This document shows positions 35,883 through 46,901 of a DNA stretch of 64,000 nt, in pieces (position 1 is the stretch's first letter; each line of letters opens with the position of its first letter). Made by a program: the position numbers and the translations under genes. A model generated the notes under the pieces. It had not been told where the DNA came from and searched no databases. It worked only from the letters and a program-made list of their open reading frames with translations. This DNA is from Pseudoxanthomonas jiangsuensis (GTDB taxonomy: Bacteria > Pseudomonadota > Gammaproteobacteria > Xanthomonadales > Xanthomonadaceae), in assembly GCF_010093185.1 (NCBI RefSeq), contig NZ_PDWL01000001.1, positions 233,995-297,994 of the forward strand, in the 5' to 3' direction.

Positions 35883-35903
35883 GTCGTTTGGCATGTTGCG
35901 AAG

Positions 35904-35933
35904 AAGGCGGAGCCCAGGGGCTCCGCCTTTTTT
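35904..35933 (+). terminator. Rho-independent terminator after the glutaredoxin fusion
   Basis: Eleven-base arms (35904-35914, 35919-35929) with a four-base loop, followed by a run of T to 35933. It also lies at the 3' end of the convergent DUF924 gene. Confidence 0.9.
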
Positions 35934-35949
35934 ATGCCTGCCCTGCGCC

Positions 35950-36486
35950 TCAGAAGCCTCCACCCGCGTCCAGCCAGGCCTGCTCCTCCGGCGTGCTCTC
36001 CCGCCCCAGCGCGCGGTTGCGGTGCGGGAAGCGGCCGAAGCGCGCGATCGCCTCCTGGTGGGCGAGCGCGTAGTCCAGGTAGGTGCGGTCGCCCAGGGTG
36101 CGGAACAGCTCGACCGAGCGCCGCTGGTCGGCCGCATCCTCCGAATGCTCGAACGGCAGGTAGAAGAACGCCCGCAATGCCGGCTCGAACGCGGCGTCAT
36201 GGCCGGCCTGCAGTGCGCGTGCCGCGTACAGCCGGGCGAGGCCGTCGCTGGCGAAGGCGTGGCCGCTGCCGCGGAACACGTTGCGCGGGATCTGGTCGAG
36301 CAGGACCATCAGCGCCAGCGCGCCCTCGGCCCGCTCCAGCCAGTCCTCCAGTTCCCGCCGCGCCGCCGCCAGGTGGGCCTCGAGGAAGCGCGCCTCGCAC
36401 TGGCGGTCGAAAGCCTCGCCGCCGTTGAACCAGGCCGCGATCCCGGCCTCGCGCCAGAAGCGCACCACCTCGCCCGCATCCACCAT
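35950..36486 (-). CDS. DUF924 family protein
   Basis: The 178-residue helical protein has the DUF924 signature: V-V-R-F-W-R-E-A-G, W-F, Q-I-P-R-N-V-F-R-G-S, F-F-Y-L-P-F-E-H-S-E and G-R-F-P-H-R-N. The family is TPR-like in fold and its biochemical role is unsettled. The start at 36486 (M-V-D-A-G-E-V-V-R-F-W) matches family N-termini; the earlier in-frame ATG at 36525 adds a basic, non-family extension. It is convergent with the glutaredoxin fusion. Confidence 0.88.
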   Translation of the reverse strand: MVDAGEVVRFWREAGIAAWFNGGEAFDRQCEARFLEAHLAAARRELEDWLERAEGALALMVLLDQIPRNVFRGSGHAFASDGLARLYAARALQAGHDAAFEPALRAFFYLPFEHSEDAADQRRSVELFRTLGDRTYLDYALAHQEAIARFGRFPHRNRALGRESTPEEQAWLDAGGGF

Positions 36487-36675
36487 CGCTTGCCGCTCCC
36501 GTCGTGACCGCGGCCAGCATGGCATGCCTGCCCCTGGGCCCGGCGTGATCGCGGCTGGCGGTGCTCCCGCTTGCTGGTACTGACGCGAATCCCGTCGCAG
36601 GGGCGACCGCCGGTGCTTGCGCCGGGACCCGGTGGACGATTACGTTCGCAACGGTTCGTCTCCGAGGGGATTCCG

Positions 36676-38108
<1,433 letters not shown>

Positions 38109-38112
<4 letters not shown>

Positions 38113-39437
38113 GCCGCCGCTTGCAACTCGGTCTCCGTGGCCTGGCCGCGCCCTTGCGCGGCGTGCTGCTCGCCAGCGCCCTGCTCTTCGCCGCGTCCGC
38201 TGCCGGCCCCGCCGCCGCGCAGCCGGCCGACGGCGGCACCCTGCTGATCCGCAACGCCACCGTGCACACCGCCGGCCCGCAGGGCACCCTGGCCGCCGCC
38301 GATGTGCTGGTCCAGGGCGGATTGGTCCGCGCCGTCGGCCCCGGCCTGGCCGCGCCGGCCGGCGCCACCGTGGTCGAGGCCGAGGGCCGGCCGCTGACCC
38401 CGGCCCTGTTCGGCGGCATCACCGACATCGGCCTGGAGGAGGTTTCCGGCGAAGCGCCGACGGTGGACGGCGAGCTGAAGCTGGAAGAGCAGCCGGTGCG
38501 CCCGGAGTTCGACGTCACCCTGGCCTACAACCCGGCCTCGGTGCTGGTGCCGGTGGCGCGGGTGGAAGGCCTGGGCTTCACCCTGCTCGCGGCCGACAAC
38601 GGCCACAGCTTCGTCGCCGGCCAGGGCGGGGTGGTGCGCCTGGACGGCGAGGCCGACCCGGTCGGGCCGCGGGCCCTGTTCGTGCGCCTGGGCGCCGGTG
38701 CGGCCGACCTCAGCGGCAAGTCGCGGGCGGCCCAATGGATGCTGCTGGAGCAGATGGTGGCCGAGGCCCGCGGCCGGGTCCCGGCCGATTCGCCGCACGC
38801 CCTGCTGACCCCCGCCGGGCGCGCGGTGCTGGCCCGCTACCTGGCCGGCCAGGGCCGGATCGTGGTCAAGGTCGACCGCGCCGCCGACATCCGCCAGCTG
38901 CTGCGCTGGGCGGCGCGGGAGAAGCTGAAGATCGCGATCGCCGGCGGCGCCGAGGCCTGGCAGCTGGCGCCGCAGCTGGCGCAGGCGCGGGTGCCGGTGT
39001 TCGTCGACGCCCTGGCCGACCTGCCGGCCAACTTCGACCAGATCGGCGCGACCCTGCGCAACGCGGCGATGCTGCACGCCGCCGGGGCGGAGGTCAGCTT
39101 CAGCCAGTCCGGCGACGCCTCGCACAACGCGCGCAAGATCCGCCAGCTGGCCGGCAATGCGGTAGCTCATGGTTTGCCCTGGGAGGCCGGGCTGGCCGGC
39201 CTGACCCGGATCCCCGCCCAGGCGCTGGGCGTGGACGACCGCCTGGGCACGATCGCCGTCGGCAGGAGCGCCGACCTGGTGCTGTGGAGCGGCGATCCGC
39301 TGGACGTGATCAACACCGCCCGGCAGGTATGGCTGGGCGGGCGCGAGATGCCGATGCGCTCGCGCCAGACCGAGCTGCGCGACCGCTACCTGGGCGGCGG
39401 CGGCGAGAGCGGGCTGCCGCCGGCCTACTCGCGCTGA
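38109..39437 (+). CDS. Second periplasmic amidohydrolase-like protein, degenerate metal site
   Basis: The 442-residue protein starts at a GTG overlapping the previous stop (GTGA). It has a signal peptide (about 13-40, A-A-A-Q-P). The amidohydrolase framework is visible at both ends (L-L-I-R-N-A-T-V-H-T; G-T-I-A-V-G-R-S-A-D-L-V-L-W-S-G-D-P). The canonical D-x-H-x-H is replaced by F-G-G-I-T-D-I-G-L-E-E, so the binuclear site is probably lost. It may be a non-catalytic partner of the upstream enzyme. Confidence 0.85.
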
Positions 39438-39529
39438 CGCAACGCTCCGCACCCCGCCGATGGTCGCCAGCGCAACCGGTTTTGCGATAGGGTTCACATC
39501 CTGAGAACAGCGCGCCGTGCGGAGACCCC

Positions 39530-40471
39530 ATGCGCATCGGAATCGTGGTCGATTCGGCCTGCGACCTGCCCCCCGACTACATCGACAAGCACGGCATCGT
39601 CGTGCTGCCGATCACCGTGCGCATCGGCGAGGCGGTGCTGGCCGACCACCGCGACGAGGAGGCGACCCTGAGCTTCCTGCAGGCGCACGTGGCCGAGCGC
39701 GGGCACGAGGCCGAGACCACCCCGTTCACCGTCAACCAGATCCGCGACCTGTTCCTGCAAAGGCTGGTGATCGACTACGACCACGTGTTCTGCCTGACCA
39801 TCTCCAAGCTGCGCAGCCAGATCCACGACAACGCCCTGCAGGCCAGCTTCGCGATCCTCAACGACTACAAGCCGGTGCGCCAGGCGGCCGGCTACAACAG
39901 CCCGTTCGCTTTGCGGGTGATCGACACCCTGAACCTGTTCGCCGGCCAGGCGATCACCGCGGTGGAGGCGGTGCGCATGCGCGACGCCGGCGCCAACGTC
40001 GCCCAGATCCGCGCCCGCCTGGAGCAGCTGGCCGAGCACACCGTCGGCTACATGATCCCGCGCGACCTGTACTACCTGCGCGCCCGCGCGCGGACCAAGG
40101 GCGACCGCAGCGTCGGCCTGATCGGCGTGGCCCTGGGCAGCGCGCTGGACATCAAGCCGGTGCTGCGCGCGTACCGCGGGCAGACCGAGCCGGTGGCCAA
40201 GATCAAGGGCTTCGAGCCGGCGGCGCAGAAGATGTTCGAGGTCGCCGGCGCGCGCGTGCGCGCCGGCCTGATGACCCCGACCCTGGCCCTGGGCTACGGC
40301 GGCGAGCTTGCCGAACTGCGCGCCCTGCCCGGCTACACCCAGCTGCGCAGGACCTGCGAGGAGCACGGGGTCGAGGTGCTGGAGAGCGTCATGAGCCTGA
40401 CCGGCATGGTCAACGTCGGCAAGGGCGCGGTGGCGGTGGCCTTCGCCGCCGAGCCGCACAAGTTCGGCTGA
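39530..40471 (+). CDS. DegV-family fatty-acid-binding protein
   Basis: The 313-residue cytoplasmic protein has DegV signatures: V-D-S-A-C-D-L-P-P-D-Y, I-T-V-R-I-G, P-F-T-V-N-Q-I and D-T-L-N-L-F-A-G-Q. DegV/FakB proteins bind a fatty acid for phosphorylation by FakA in Gram-positives; no FakA-like gene is adjacent, so the role here is open. The ATG at 39530 begins directly with the family's M-R-I-G-I-V-V-D-S. Confidence 0.88.
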   Translation: MRIGIVVDSACDLPPDYIDKHGIVVLPITVRIGEAVLADHRDEEATLSFLQAHVAERGHEAETTPFTVNQIRDLFLQRLVIDYDHVFCLTISKLRSQIHDNALQASFAILNDYKPVRQAAGYNSPFALRVIDTLNLFAGQAITAVEAVRMRDAGANVAQIRARLEQLAEHTVGYMIPRDLYYLRARARTKGDRSVGLIGVALGSALDIKPVLRAYRGQTEPVAKIKGFEPAAQKMFEVAGARVRAGLMTPTLALGYGGELAELRALPGYTQLRRTCEEHGVEVLESVMSLTGMVNVGKGAVAVAFAAEPHKFG

Positions 40472-40546
40472 CGTCCGCCACGCCGCGTTCGCGCCCGGAT
40501 CGCCAGACTGACGCCAGAATTCTGGTCCGCCATTACGGAGTCCGCC

Positions 40547-40885
40547 ATGCCGCGTTACCTGATCCGCCTGCCCGATCCCGCCCACGCCCGCGGCAATGAG
40601 CCGTCGCTGTCGTTCACCGCCAACGGCGCCGGCGCCTTCGCCGAGGAGCTGCAGGCGGCGCTGGCCACCCCGGCCCTGTTCGAACGCTGGCGCGCGCTGC
40701 AGCCGGAGCCCGACGAGGTCGATCCGGCCCTGGGCGCAACCGACCCATCAGCCACGGTCAGCGGCGCGCAGCAGGACCTGCACGTGGACCTGGTCGCCGA
40801 CACCCGCATCCCCGGCGAGATCCTCAAGCAGCGGCTGCGGCTGCTGGCCGGCCGCCACTGGGAACTGCGCGACGTCCGCTTCTGA
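40547..40885 (+). CDS. Small conserved protein, function unknown
   Basis: The 112-residue soluble protein has a strand-rich start (M-P-R-Y-L-I-R-L-P-D-P) and a helix-rich middle. GGAG precedes the ATG at about 7 bases. No domain is recognised. It lies between degV and the Dph6-like gene, with short gaps on both sides, so it may be co-transcribed with the latter. Confidence 0.65.
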   Translation: MPRYLIRLPDPAHARGNEPSLSFTANGAGAFAEELQAALATPALFERWRALQPEPDEVDPALGATDPSATVSGAQQDLHVDLVADTRIPGEILKQRLRLLAGRHWELRDVRF

Positions 40886-40909
40886 CATCGCCAAGGGCAG
40901 GGACGCTCC

Positions 40910-41596
40910 ATGACGACGACATCGCCGACCCGTGTACTGCTGGCCTGGAGCGGCGGCAAGGACGCGGCCTGGACCCTGCACGTACTGCGCCAGCGCGCGG
41001 ACGTGGAGGTGGTCGGGCTGCTGTCCACCATCACCCGCGAATACGGGCGCGCCTCGATGCAGGGCGTGCGGGTGGAGGTGCTGCGGGCGCAGGCCGCCGC
41101 CGCAGGCCTGCCGCTGCTGGAGGCGGAAATCCCGGCGCAGTGCGACGACGAACGCTACGCCGAAGCGATGGCCGATGCCCTGGCCACGGCCGCCGCGCGC
41201 TGGTCCGGGCTGCGCACCGCCGCCTTCGGCGACCTGTTCCTGGAGGACATCCGCCGCTGGCGCGAACAGCGCCTGCAGGCCGTCGGCTGGGAACTGCTGA
41301 CGCCGCTGTTCGGCGAGGACACCGCGTCCCTGGCACGACGGATGCAGGCTGCCGGCCTGCGCGCGCAGCTGTGCTGCGTGGACACCGGACGGCTGGACCT
41401 GAGCTTCGCCGGCCGCGCCTTCGACGCCGCCCTGCTGCAGGACCTGCCGGCGGACGTGGATCCCTGCGGCGAGAACGGCGAATTCCACACCTGCGTCTGC
41501 GCCGGGCCGATGTTCGCCGCGCCGCTGTCGTTGCAGCGCGGCCAGACCGTGCTGCGCAACAGCCGCTTCCTCTACACCGATTTCCTGCCGGGCTGA
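40910..41596 (+). CDS. Dph6-like PP-loop ATPase (adenine nucleotide alpha-hydrolase superfamily)
   Basis: The 228-residue protein has the PP-loop S-G-G-K-D (residues 14-18), an A-F-G-D-L-F motif and the diagnostic C-G-E-N-G-E-F-H-T. In eukaryotes and archaea this family amidates diphthine; bacteria lack diphthamide, so the bacterial substrate is unknown. A REP palindrome (41605-41711) follows its stop. Confidence 0.87.
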   Translation: MTTTSPTRVLLAWSGGKDAAWTLHVLRQRADVEVVGLLSTITREYGRASMQGVRVEVLRAQAAAAGLPLLEAEIPAQCDDERYAEAMADALATAAARWSGLRTAAFGDLFLEDIRRWREQRLQAVGWELLTPLFGEDTASLARRMQAAGLRAQLCCVDTGRLDLSFAGRAFDAALLQDLPADVDPCGENGEFHTCVCAGPMFAAPLSLQRGQTVLRNSRFLYTDFLPG

Positions 41597-41604
41597 GTTC
41601 CCGC

Positions 41605-41711
41605 TGTAGGAGCCGGTCTTGCCGGCGACCGCCAAGGTGGATACGTCTGCATGAAACCGGCTGCCAATGATGCCTCCGCCTCCACAGTCGCCGGCAAGAC
41701 CGGCTCCTACA
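41605..41711. repeat. REP/BIME-like palindrome with perfect 25-base arms
   Basis: Arms 41605-41629 and 41687-41711 are exact reverse complements, starting TGTAGGAGCCGG. The spacer is 57 bases. The left arm is identical to the one at 29470-29494. It lies between two convergent genes and could fold into a stem acting as a transcription barrier. The right arm supplies the fghA stop codon. Confidence 0.88.
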
Positions 41712-42599
41712 AGTGCCCGCAGCAGCCGTCGTGCGGATCGTGCGGCGCCACCCCGGCATGGGCCTTCGCCTCGCCGTGCAGGGCCGCGGCGTGGTGGGCG
41801 ATGTGCTCGCCGATGAAGCTGGCCACGAAGTAGTAGCTGTGGTCGTAGCCCGGGCGCATGCGCAGCTGCAGCGGATGCCCGGCCGCGACCGCGGCGGCCT
41901 GCAGCAGCTGCGGCCGCAGCTGGGCGTCGAGGAACTCGTCTTCGCCGCCCTGGTCGACCAGCAGCGGCAGCTTCTCCTGCGCGGCCTTGACCAGTTCGCA
42001 CGCATCCCACGCCTTCCACGCCTCGCGGTCCTCGCCCAGGTAGGCGGCGAACGCCTTCTCGCCCCAGGGCACCTTCGACGGGGAAACAATCGGCGAGAAC
42101 GCCGACACGCTGCGGTAGCGCCCCGGGTTGCGCAGGGCCGCGACCAGCGCGCCGTGGCCGCCCATCGAATGGCCGCTGACCGCGCGCAGGCCGTTGGTCG
42201 GGAAGTGCGCCTGGACCAGCGCCGGCAGCTCCTCGACCACGTAGTCGTGCATGCGGTAGTGCGCCGCCCACGGCTGCCGGGTGGCGTTGAGGTAGAAGCC
42301 GGCGCCCTTGCCCAGGTCGTAGCCCTCGGCATCGGCCACGTCCTCGCCACGCGGGCTGGTGTCGGGCGCGACCAGGATCACCCCGTGCTCGGCAGCGTAG
42401 CGCTGCGCCCCGGCCTTGGTGATGAAGTTCTGCTCGGTGCAGGTCAGCCCGGACAACCAGTACAGCACCGGCAACTCGCGGTCCTCGGCCTGCGGCGGCA
42501 GGTACACGGCGAAATCCATCGTGCAGCCGAGCGTCTCCGACGCATGCCGGTACACGTCCTGCCAGCCGCCGAAGCAGGCGCGGTGTTCGATCCTGTGCA

Positions 42600-42600
<1 letters not shown>
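41707..42600 (-). CDS. fghA: S-formylglutathione hydrolase
   Basis: The 297-residue alpha/beta hydrolase cleaves S-formylglutathione to formate and glutathione, the second step of glutathione-dependent formaldehyde detoxification. The serine motif is [10 protein letters not shown], and the catalytic histidine lies in G-Y-D-H-S-Y-Y-F. The start overlaps the adhC stop by one base (TGATG). A roughly 18-residue tail ([18 protein letters not shown]) extends beyond the usual C-terminus and ends at a TAG inside a REP palindrome. Confidence 0.95.
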
Positions 42601-43721
<1,121 letters not shown>

Positions 43722-43765
43722 CTACGAACGAACGGGAATGCGGCGGCGCAGGCGGCGACGCGCGG

Positions 43766-44041
43766 CTACTTGAGATAGGAACGCACCAGCCCGGTCATCT
43801 CCGCGACCCGGGCCTGGCGCTGGGCGTCGGAACCGGCCGGCTGGCCGAATTCCTCGCGGATGTGGGCCTCCATCACTTCCGACATCAGGCCGTTGACCGC
43901 GCCACGAATGGCGGCGATCTGCTGCAGCACCGCGCCGCACTCGGCGCCGGCCTCCAGCGCGCGCTCCAACGCCTCGGCCTGGCCGCGAATGCGGCGCACG
44001 CGGGTCAGCACGCGCTTCTTCTCGTGGGGACTATGCGGCAA
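43766..44041 (-). CDS. frmR: FrmR-like formaldehyde-sensing repressor (CsoR/RcnR family)
   Basis: The 91-residue helical repressor matches Frm[21 protein letters not shown], the conserved cysteine in [15 protein letters not shown], and E-A-H-I-R-E-E. Formaldehyde cross-links the N-terminal proline to this cysteine and releases DNA. The start is inferred as the TTG at 44041, which puts Pro second and gives the usual length. A further in-frame TTG at 44080 would place the operator inside the gene. Confidence 0.9.
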   Translation of the reverse strand: MPHSPHEKKRVLTRVRRIRGQAEALERALEAGAECGAVLQQIAAIRGAVNGLMSEVMEAHIREEFGQPAGSDAQRQARVAEMTGLVRSYLK

Positions 44042-44060
44042 GGCGACCGGCTCATGATCA

Positions 44061-44077
44061 ATACTGGGGTATAGTAT
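44061..44077. promoter_or_regulatory. FrmR operator (ATACT-7-AGTAT)
   Basis: ATACTGGGGTATAGTAT on the plus strand (ATACTATACCCCAGTAT on the minus) closely resembles the FrmR operator of E. coli, a CsoR-family palindrome with a G/C centre flanked by ATACT/AGTAT. It lies 19 bases before the proposed frmR start, in the 76-base gap between ligD and frmR, so FrmR should autoregulate the operon here. Confidence 0.8.
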
Positions 44078-44117
44078 CAATCGTGGTGGATGGAGCCAAT
44101 CCGTCGTGGTTGTCGCA

Positions 44118-46667
44118 CTAGTCTTCCCGCGACCAGCGTGCCAGGTTCTGTTTCAGCGCTTCGATCCCCGCCCACGGATCCTTGCGCCGCCGCCTCAGCT
44201 TCGTCGGCACGTCCTTGATGGAAAAGGCGTTGGCCCGGGTGAGTTTCGACAGCTCGCTCCAGGCCAGCGGCATGGCCACCGGCGCGCCCGGCCGCGCGCG
44301 CAGCGAGTAGGACGCCACCGCGGTGGCGCCGCGGCCGTTGCGCAGGTAGTCCACGAAGATCCGCTTGTTGCGCCGGCTCTTGGTCGAGGTGGCCAGGAAC
44401 CGGTCCGGCTCGGACCGGGCCAGTGCATCGGCGAAGCCATGGGCGAAGCGCCGGGTCAGCTCCCAGTCGCATCCGGGATTCAACGGCACCACGACGTGCA
44501 GGCCCTTGCCGCCGGAGGCGCGCAGGAACGACTCCAGTTCCAGCTGCTCGAGCAGCCTGCGGATGTCCACGGCGGCGCGCCTGACCTCGGCGAAGGGCAC
44601 GTCGGGCCCCGGGTCCAGGTCGAACACCACCCGATCGGCGACGTCCGGATTGGACGCGTGCGCGCCCCAGGGATGGAACTCGAGCGCGTTGAACTGGACC
44701 AGTTCCATCAGCCCGGCGACATCCTCGACCATCAGGTACCAGGCGTTGTTGCCGCCCTCCTCCTTCAGCCGCACCGACGACACCCGCTCCAGGCCGGCGG
44801 TATGGTGCTTCTGGAAGAAGCACGGCCTTTGCGTGCCTTCGGGACAGCGCATGATCGACAGCGGCCGGCCGGCGATCTCTGGCAGCAGGTGCCCGGCGAC
44901 GGCCAGGTAGTAGTCCCAGACCTCCTGCTTGGTGATCCGGGTCTCCGGGAACAGGATCTTGCCGGGACTCGACAGCTTGGGCAGCGACGGTTCGGTCGCC
45001 GCGGACGCCGGCTTCGATGGCGTGCGCGTGCCAGCCGCCTTGCGCGCCCTGGATGCGCGCGCAGTTGCGTCGGGCCGGTCGCTGTCGGCCAGGTCGGCGA
45101 CCGCCTTGTCCGCCCGGACCGCCTTGAGCGAGGGCTGCCGCAGCAGCTGCTGGCGTCCCACGCCGCGATAGAACACCTCCACCACGAAGCGCGGCTGGAA
45201 CCACACCGCGGTGCGCAGGTCGGTATCGGTCGTGCCCACGTGGGCGGTCGGCGTGCGTGAACCGGTCCTGGGCAGCTTGGCCGTGACCTCGCGCATCAGC
45301 GCATCGTTGAAGCCGGTGCCGACGCGGCCGGAATAGCGCCACCCGTACTCCGGATCCGGCCGGGCGAGCAGCAGGGAACCGAAGCCGGTTCTCGATCCGC
45401 GCGGCGCGGTATAGCCCACCACCGCGAACTCGTCCGAGGCCAGCTGCTTGGTCTTGCGCCAGTCGTCGCTGCGGCCGCCGTGGTAGGCGCGGTCGGCGCG
45501 CTTGGAGATGATGCCTTCGAAGTGGCGCTCGCCGGCCAGGCGGAACGCCGACTCGCCATCGCCTTCGATGTGCGAGCTGAAGGCCAGGTGCGCGGGCGCG
45601 CCCTCCAGCACCGCCTGCAGCAGGGCCTTGCGTTCGAGCAAGGGTGCCCCGGCGATGTCGACTCCATCCACGTGCAGCAGGTCGAACAGCACGAACGCCA
45701 GCTGGCCCTGGCGCTCGCCGGACAGGGTGGACTGGAGCAGGTTGAAGTCCTCCTTCCTGCCGGAGCCGGCGATCAGCTCGCCGTCCAGCGCGGCCGATTC
45801 CAGCCCCAGCGCCAGGATCGCGTCGCGGATCTCCGGGAGCTTGGCGGTCCACTCCAGGGCGTTGCGCGACCACAGGCGGACCTCGGCGCCGGCGACGGTC
45901 GCCAGGATCCGGTATCCATCCCACTTGAGCTCGTGGATCCACTGTTCGCCCTGCGGCGGCGCCTCGCCCAGCCGCGCCAGCTGCGGCTCGAAGGGACCGT
46001 CCGGCGGCCGCCCCTTGCGGGCATGGGTCAGCTTCGACGCCTGCTTGGCCCAGTCCTTCCGGCGCCGGCGCCTGGCGGGCAGGGCGGCAAGTTTCTTCTT
46101 GGCCTGCTTGCCCGCGCCGGCGCGCTTCACGTCCGCCGCCGGCGCCGGGGCGACATCGGCCAGCAGGTCGTCGGCTTCCAGCTTGCCGGCGTAGGCATCC
46201 TTGTCCTTGAACAGCAGCCATTGCGGCTGCCGGGCGGGCCTGCCGGAACGCACCAGGTGCCAGCCGCCCTTGAGCTTTTCGCCGAACAGCTCGAAGCGCA
46301 GATGGCCCTTGGCCAGCTGCTCCTCGGGATCGCCATCGGTGGCCCACACGCCGTGGTCGAACTGGGCCACGTGGCCGCCGCCGTACTGGCCCTTCGGGAT
46401 CTCGCCTTCGAAGCCGGCGTAATCCACCGGATGGTCTTCCACCTCGACCGCCATCCGCTTCACGTCCGGGTCGTAGCTGGGGCCCTTGGGCACGGCCCAG
46501 CTCTTCAGCGCGTCGCCGACCTGCAGCCGGAAGTCGTAGTGGCGCCGGCTGGCATGGTGCAGCTGGACCACGAAGATCGCGCGCTGCCCCTTGGGCAGGG
46601 GCTTGCCCGGCTCCGGTTCGCGGGTCTGGTCGAAACTGCGCTTGCGCCGGTAATCGACCAGACTCAT
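44118..46667 (-). CDS. ligD: Multifunctional ATP-dependent DNA ligase LigD
   Basis: The 849-residue bacterial NHEJ enzyme has three domains. The 3'-phosphoesterase (about 1-165) has H37, H43 and D45 in H-H-A-S-R-R-H-Y-D-F-R-L. The ATP ligase (about 225-530) has the adenylated lysine in E-L-K-W-D-G (K248). The primase-like polymerase (about 570-849) has D-L-D-P in the D-x-D position and S-G-G-K-G-L-H-V-V-V-P. The domain order PE-LIG-POL is that of the Pseudomonas enzyme. Its partner Ku is not in the window. The start at 46667 overlaps a 19-codon upstream reading frame by four bases. Confidence 0.95.
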   Translation of the reverse strand: MSLVDYRRKRSFDQTREPEPGKPLPKGQRAIFVVQLHHASRRHYDFRLQVGDALKSWAVPKGPSYDPDVKRMAVEVEDHPVDYAGFEGEIPKGQYGGGHVAQFDHGVWATDGDPEEQLAKGHLRFELFGEKLKGGWHLVRSGRPARQPQWLLFKDKDAYAGKLEADDLLADVAPAPAADVKRAGAGKQAKKKLAALPARRRRRKDWAKQASKLTHARKGRPPDGPFEPQLARLGEAPPQGEQWIHELKWDGYRILATVAGAEVRLWSRNALEWTAKLPEIRDAILALGLESAALDGELIAGSGRKEDFNLLQSTLSGERQGQLAFVLFDLLHVDGVDIAGAPLLERKALLQAVLEGAPAHLAFSSHIEGDGESAFRLAGERHFEGIISKRADRAYHGGRSDDWRKTKQLASDEFAVVGYTAPRGSRTGFGSLLLARPDPEYGWRYSGRVGTGFNDALMREVTAKLPRTGSRTPTAHVGTTDTDLRTAVWFQPRFVVEVFYRGVGRQQLLRQPSLKAVRADKAVADLADSDRPDATARASRARKAAGTRTPSKPASAATEPSLPKLSSPGKILFPETRITKQEVWDYYLAVAGHLLPEIAGRPLSIMRCPEGTQRPCFFQKHHTAGLERVSSVRLKEEGGNNAWYLMVEDVAGLMELVQFNALEFHPWGAHASNPDVADRVVFDLDPGPDVPFAEVRRAAVDIRRLLEQLELESFLRASGGKGLHVVVPLNPGCDWELTRRFAHGFADALARSEPDRFLATSTKSRRNKRIFVDYLRNGRGATAVASYSLRARPGAPVAMPLAWSELSKLTRANAFSIKDVPTKLRRRRKDPWAGIEALKQNLARWSRED

Positions 46668-46723
46668 GGCGCGGCGCTGCCCGTCGGGCGCCCGGCGTCG
46701 GTCCTGGTGCTGTCGTCGGTCAT
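46664..46723 (-). CDS. Tiny upstream reading frame overlapping the ligD start
   Basis: A 19-codon frame (M-T-D-D-S-T-R-T-D-A-G and following) starts at 46723 with GAGAGGA about 8 bases upstream. It ends in ATGA, where the ATG is ligD's start codon. ligD itself has no clear ribosome site of its own, so ligD translation may depend on reading this frame. It may be a leader peptide with no function as a protein. Confidence 0.35.
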   Translation of the reverse strand: MTDDSTRTDAGRPTGSAAP

Positions 46724-46901
46724 GGCGGATTCCTCTCGGGTCTTCCCGACCCTAGGCCAGCGCCGATCCCCACCAGGTGAAGGAGCGGCGGCCCGGCATG
46801 GACACCGGCACGGGCGCCTCAAGTCTCCGCATGTGCCGCCGATGAGGAGGCACGGCCCTGCACCGCCGCCCGCGGTGGTGCGCCCAGGCATCCGGGGAAC
46901 C

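Noticed and set aside
44041..44080. Upstream TTG (44080) as frmR start
   Set aside because: It would place the operator palindrome inside the coding sequence and lengthen the protein by 13 residues beyond the family norm.
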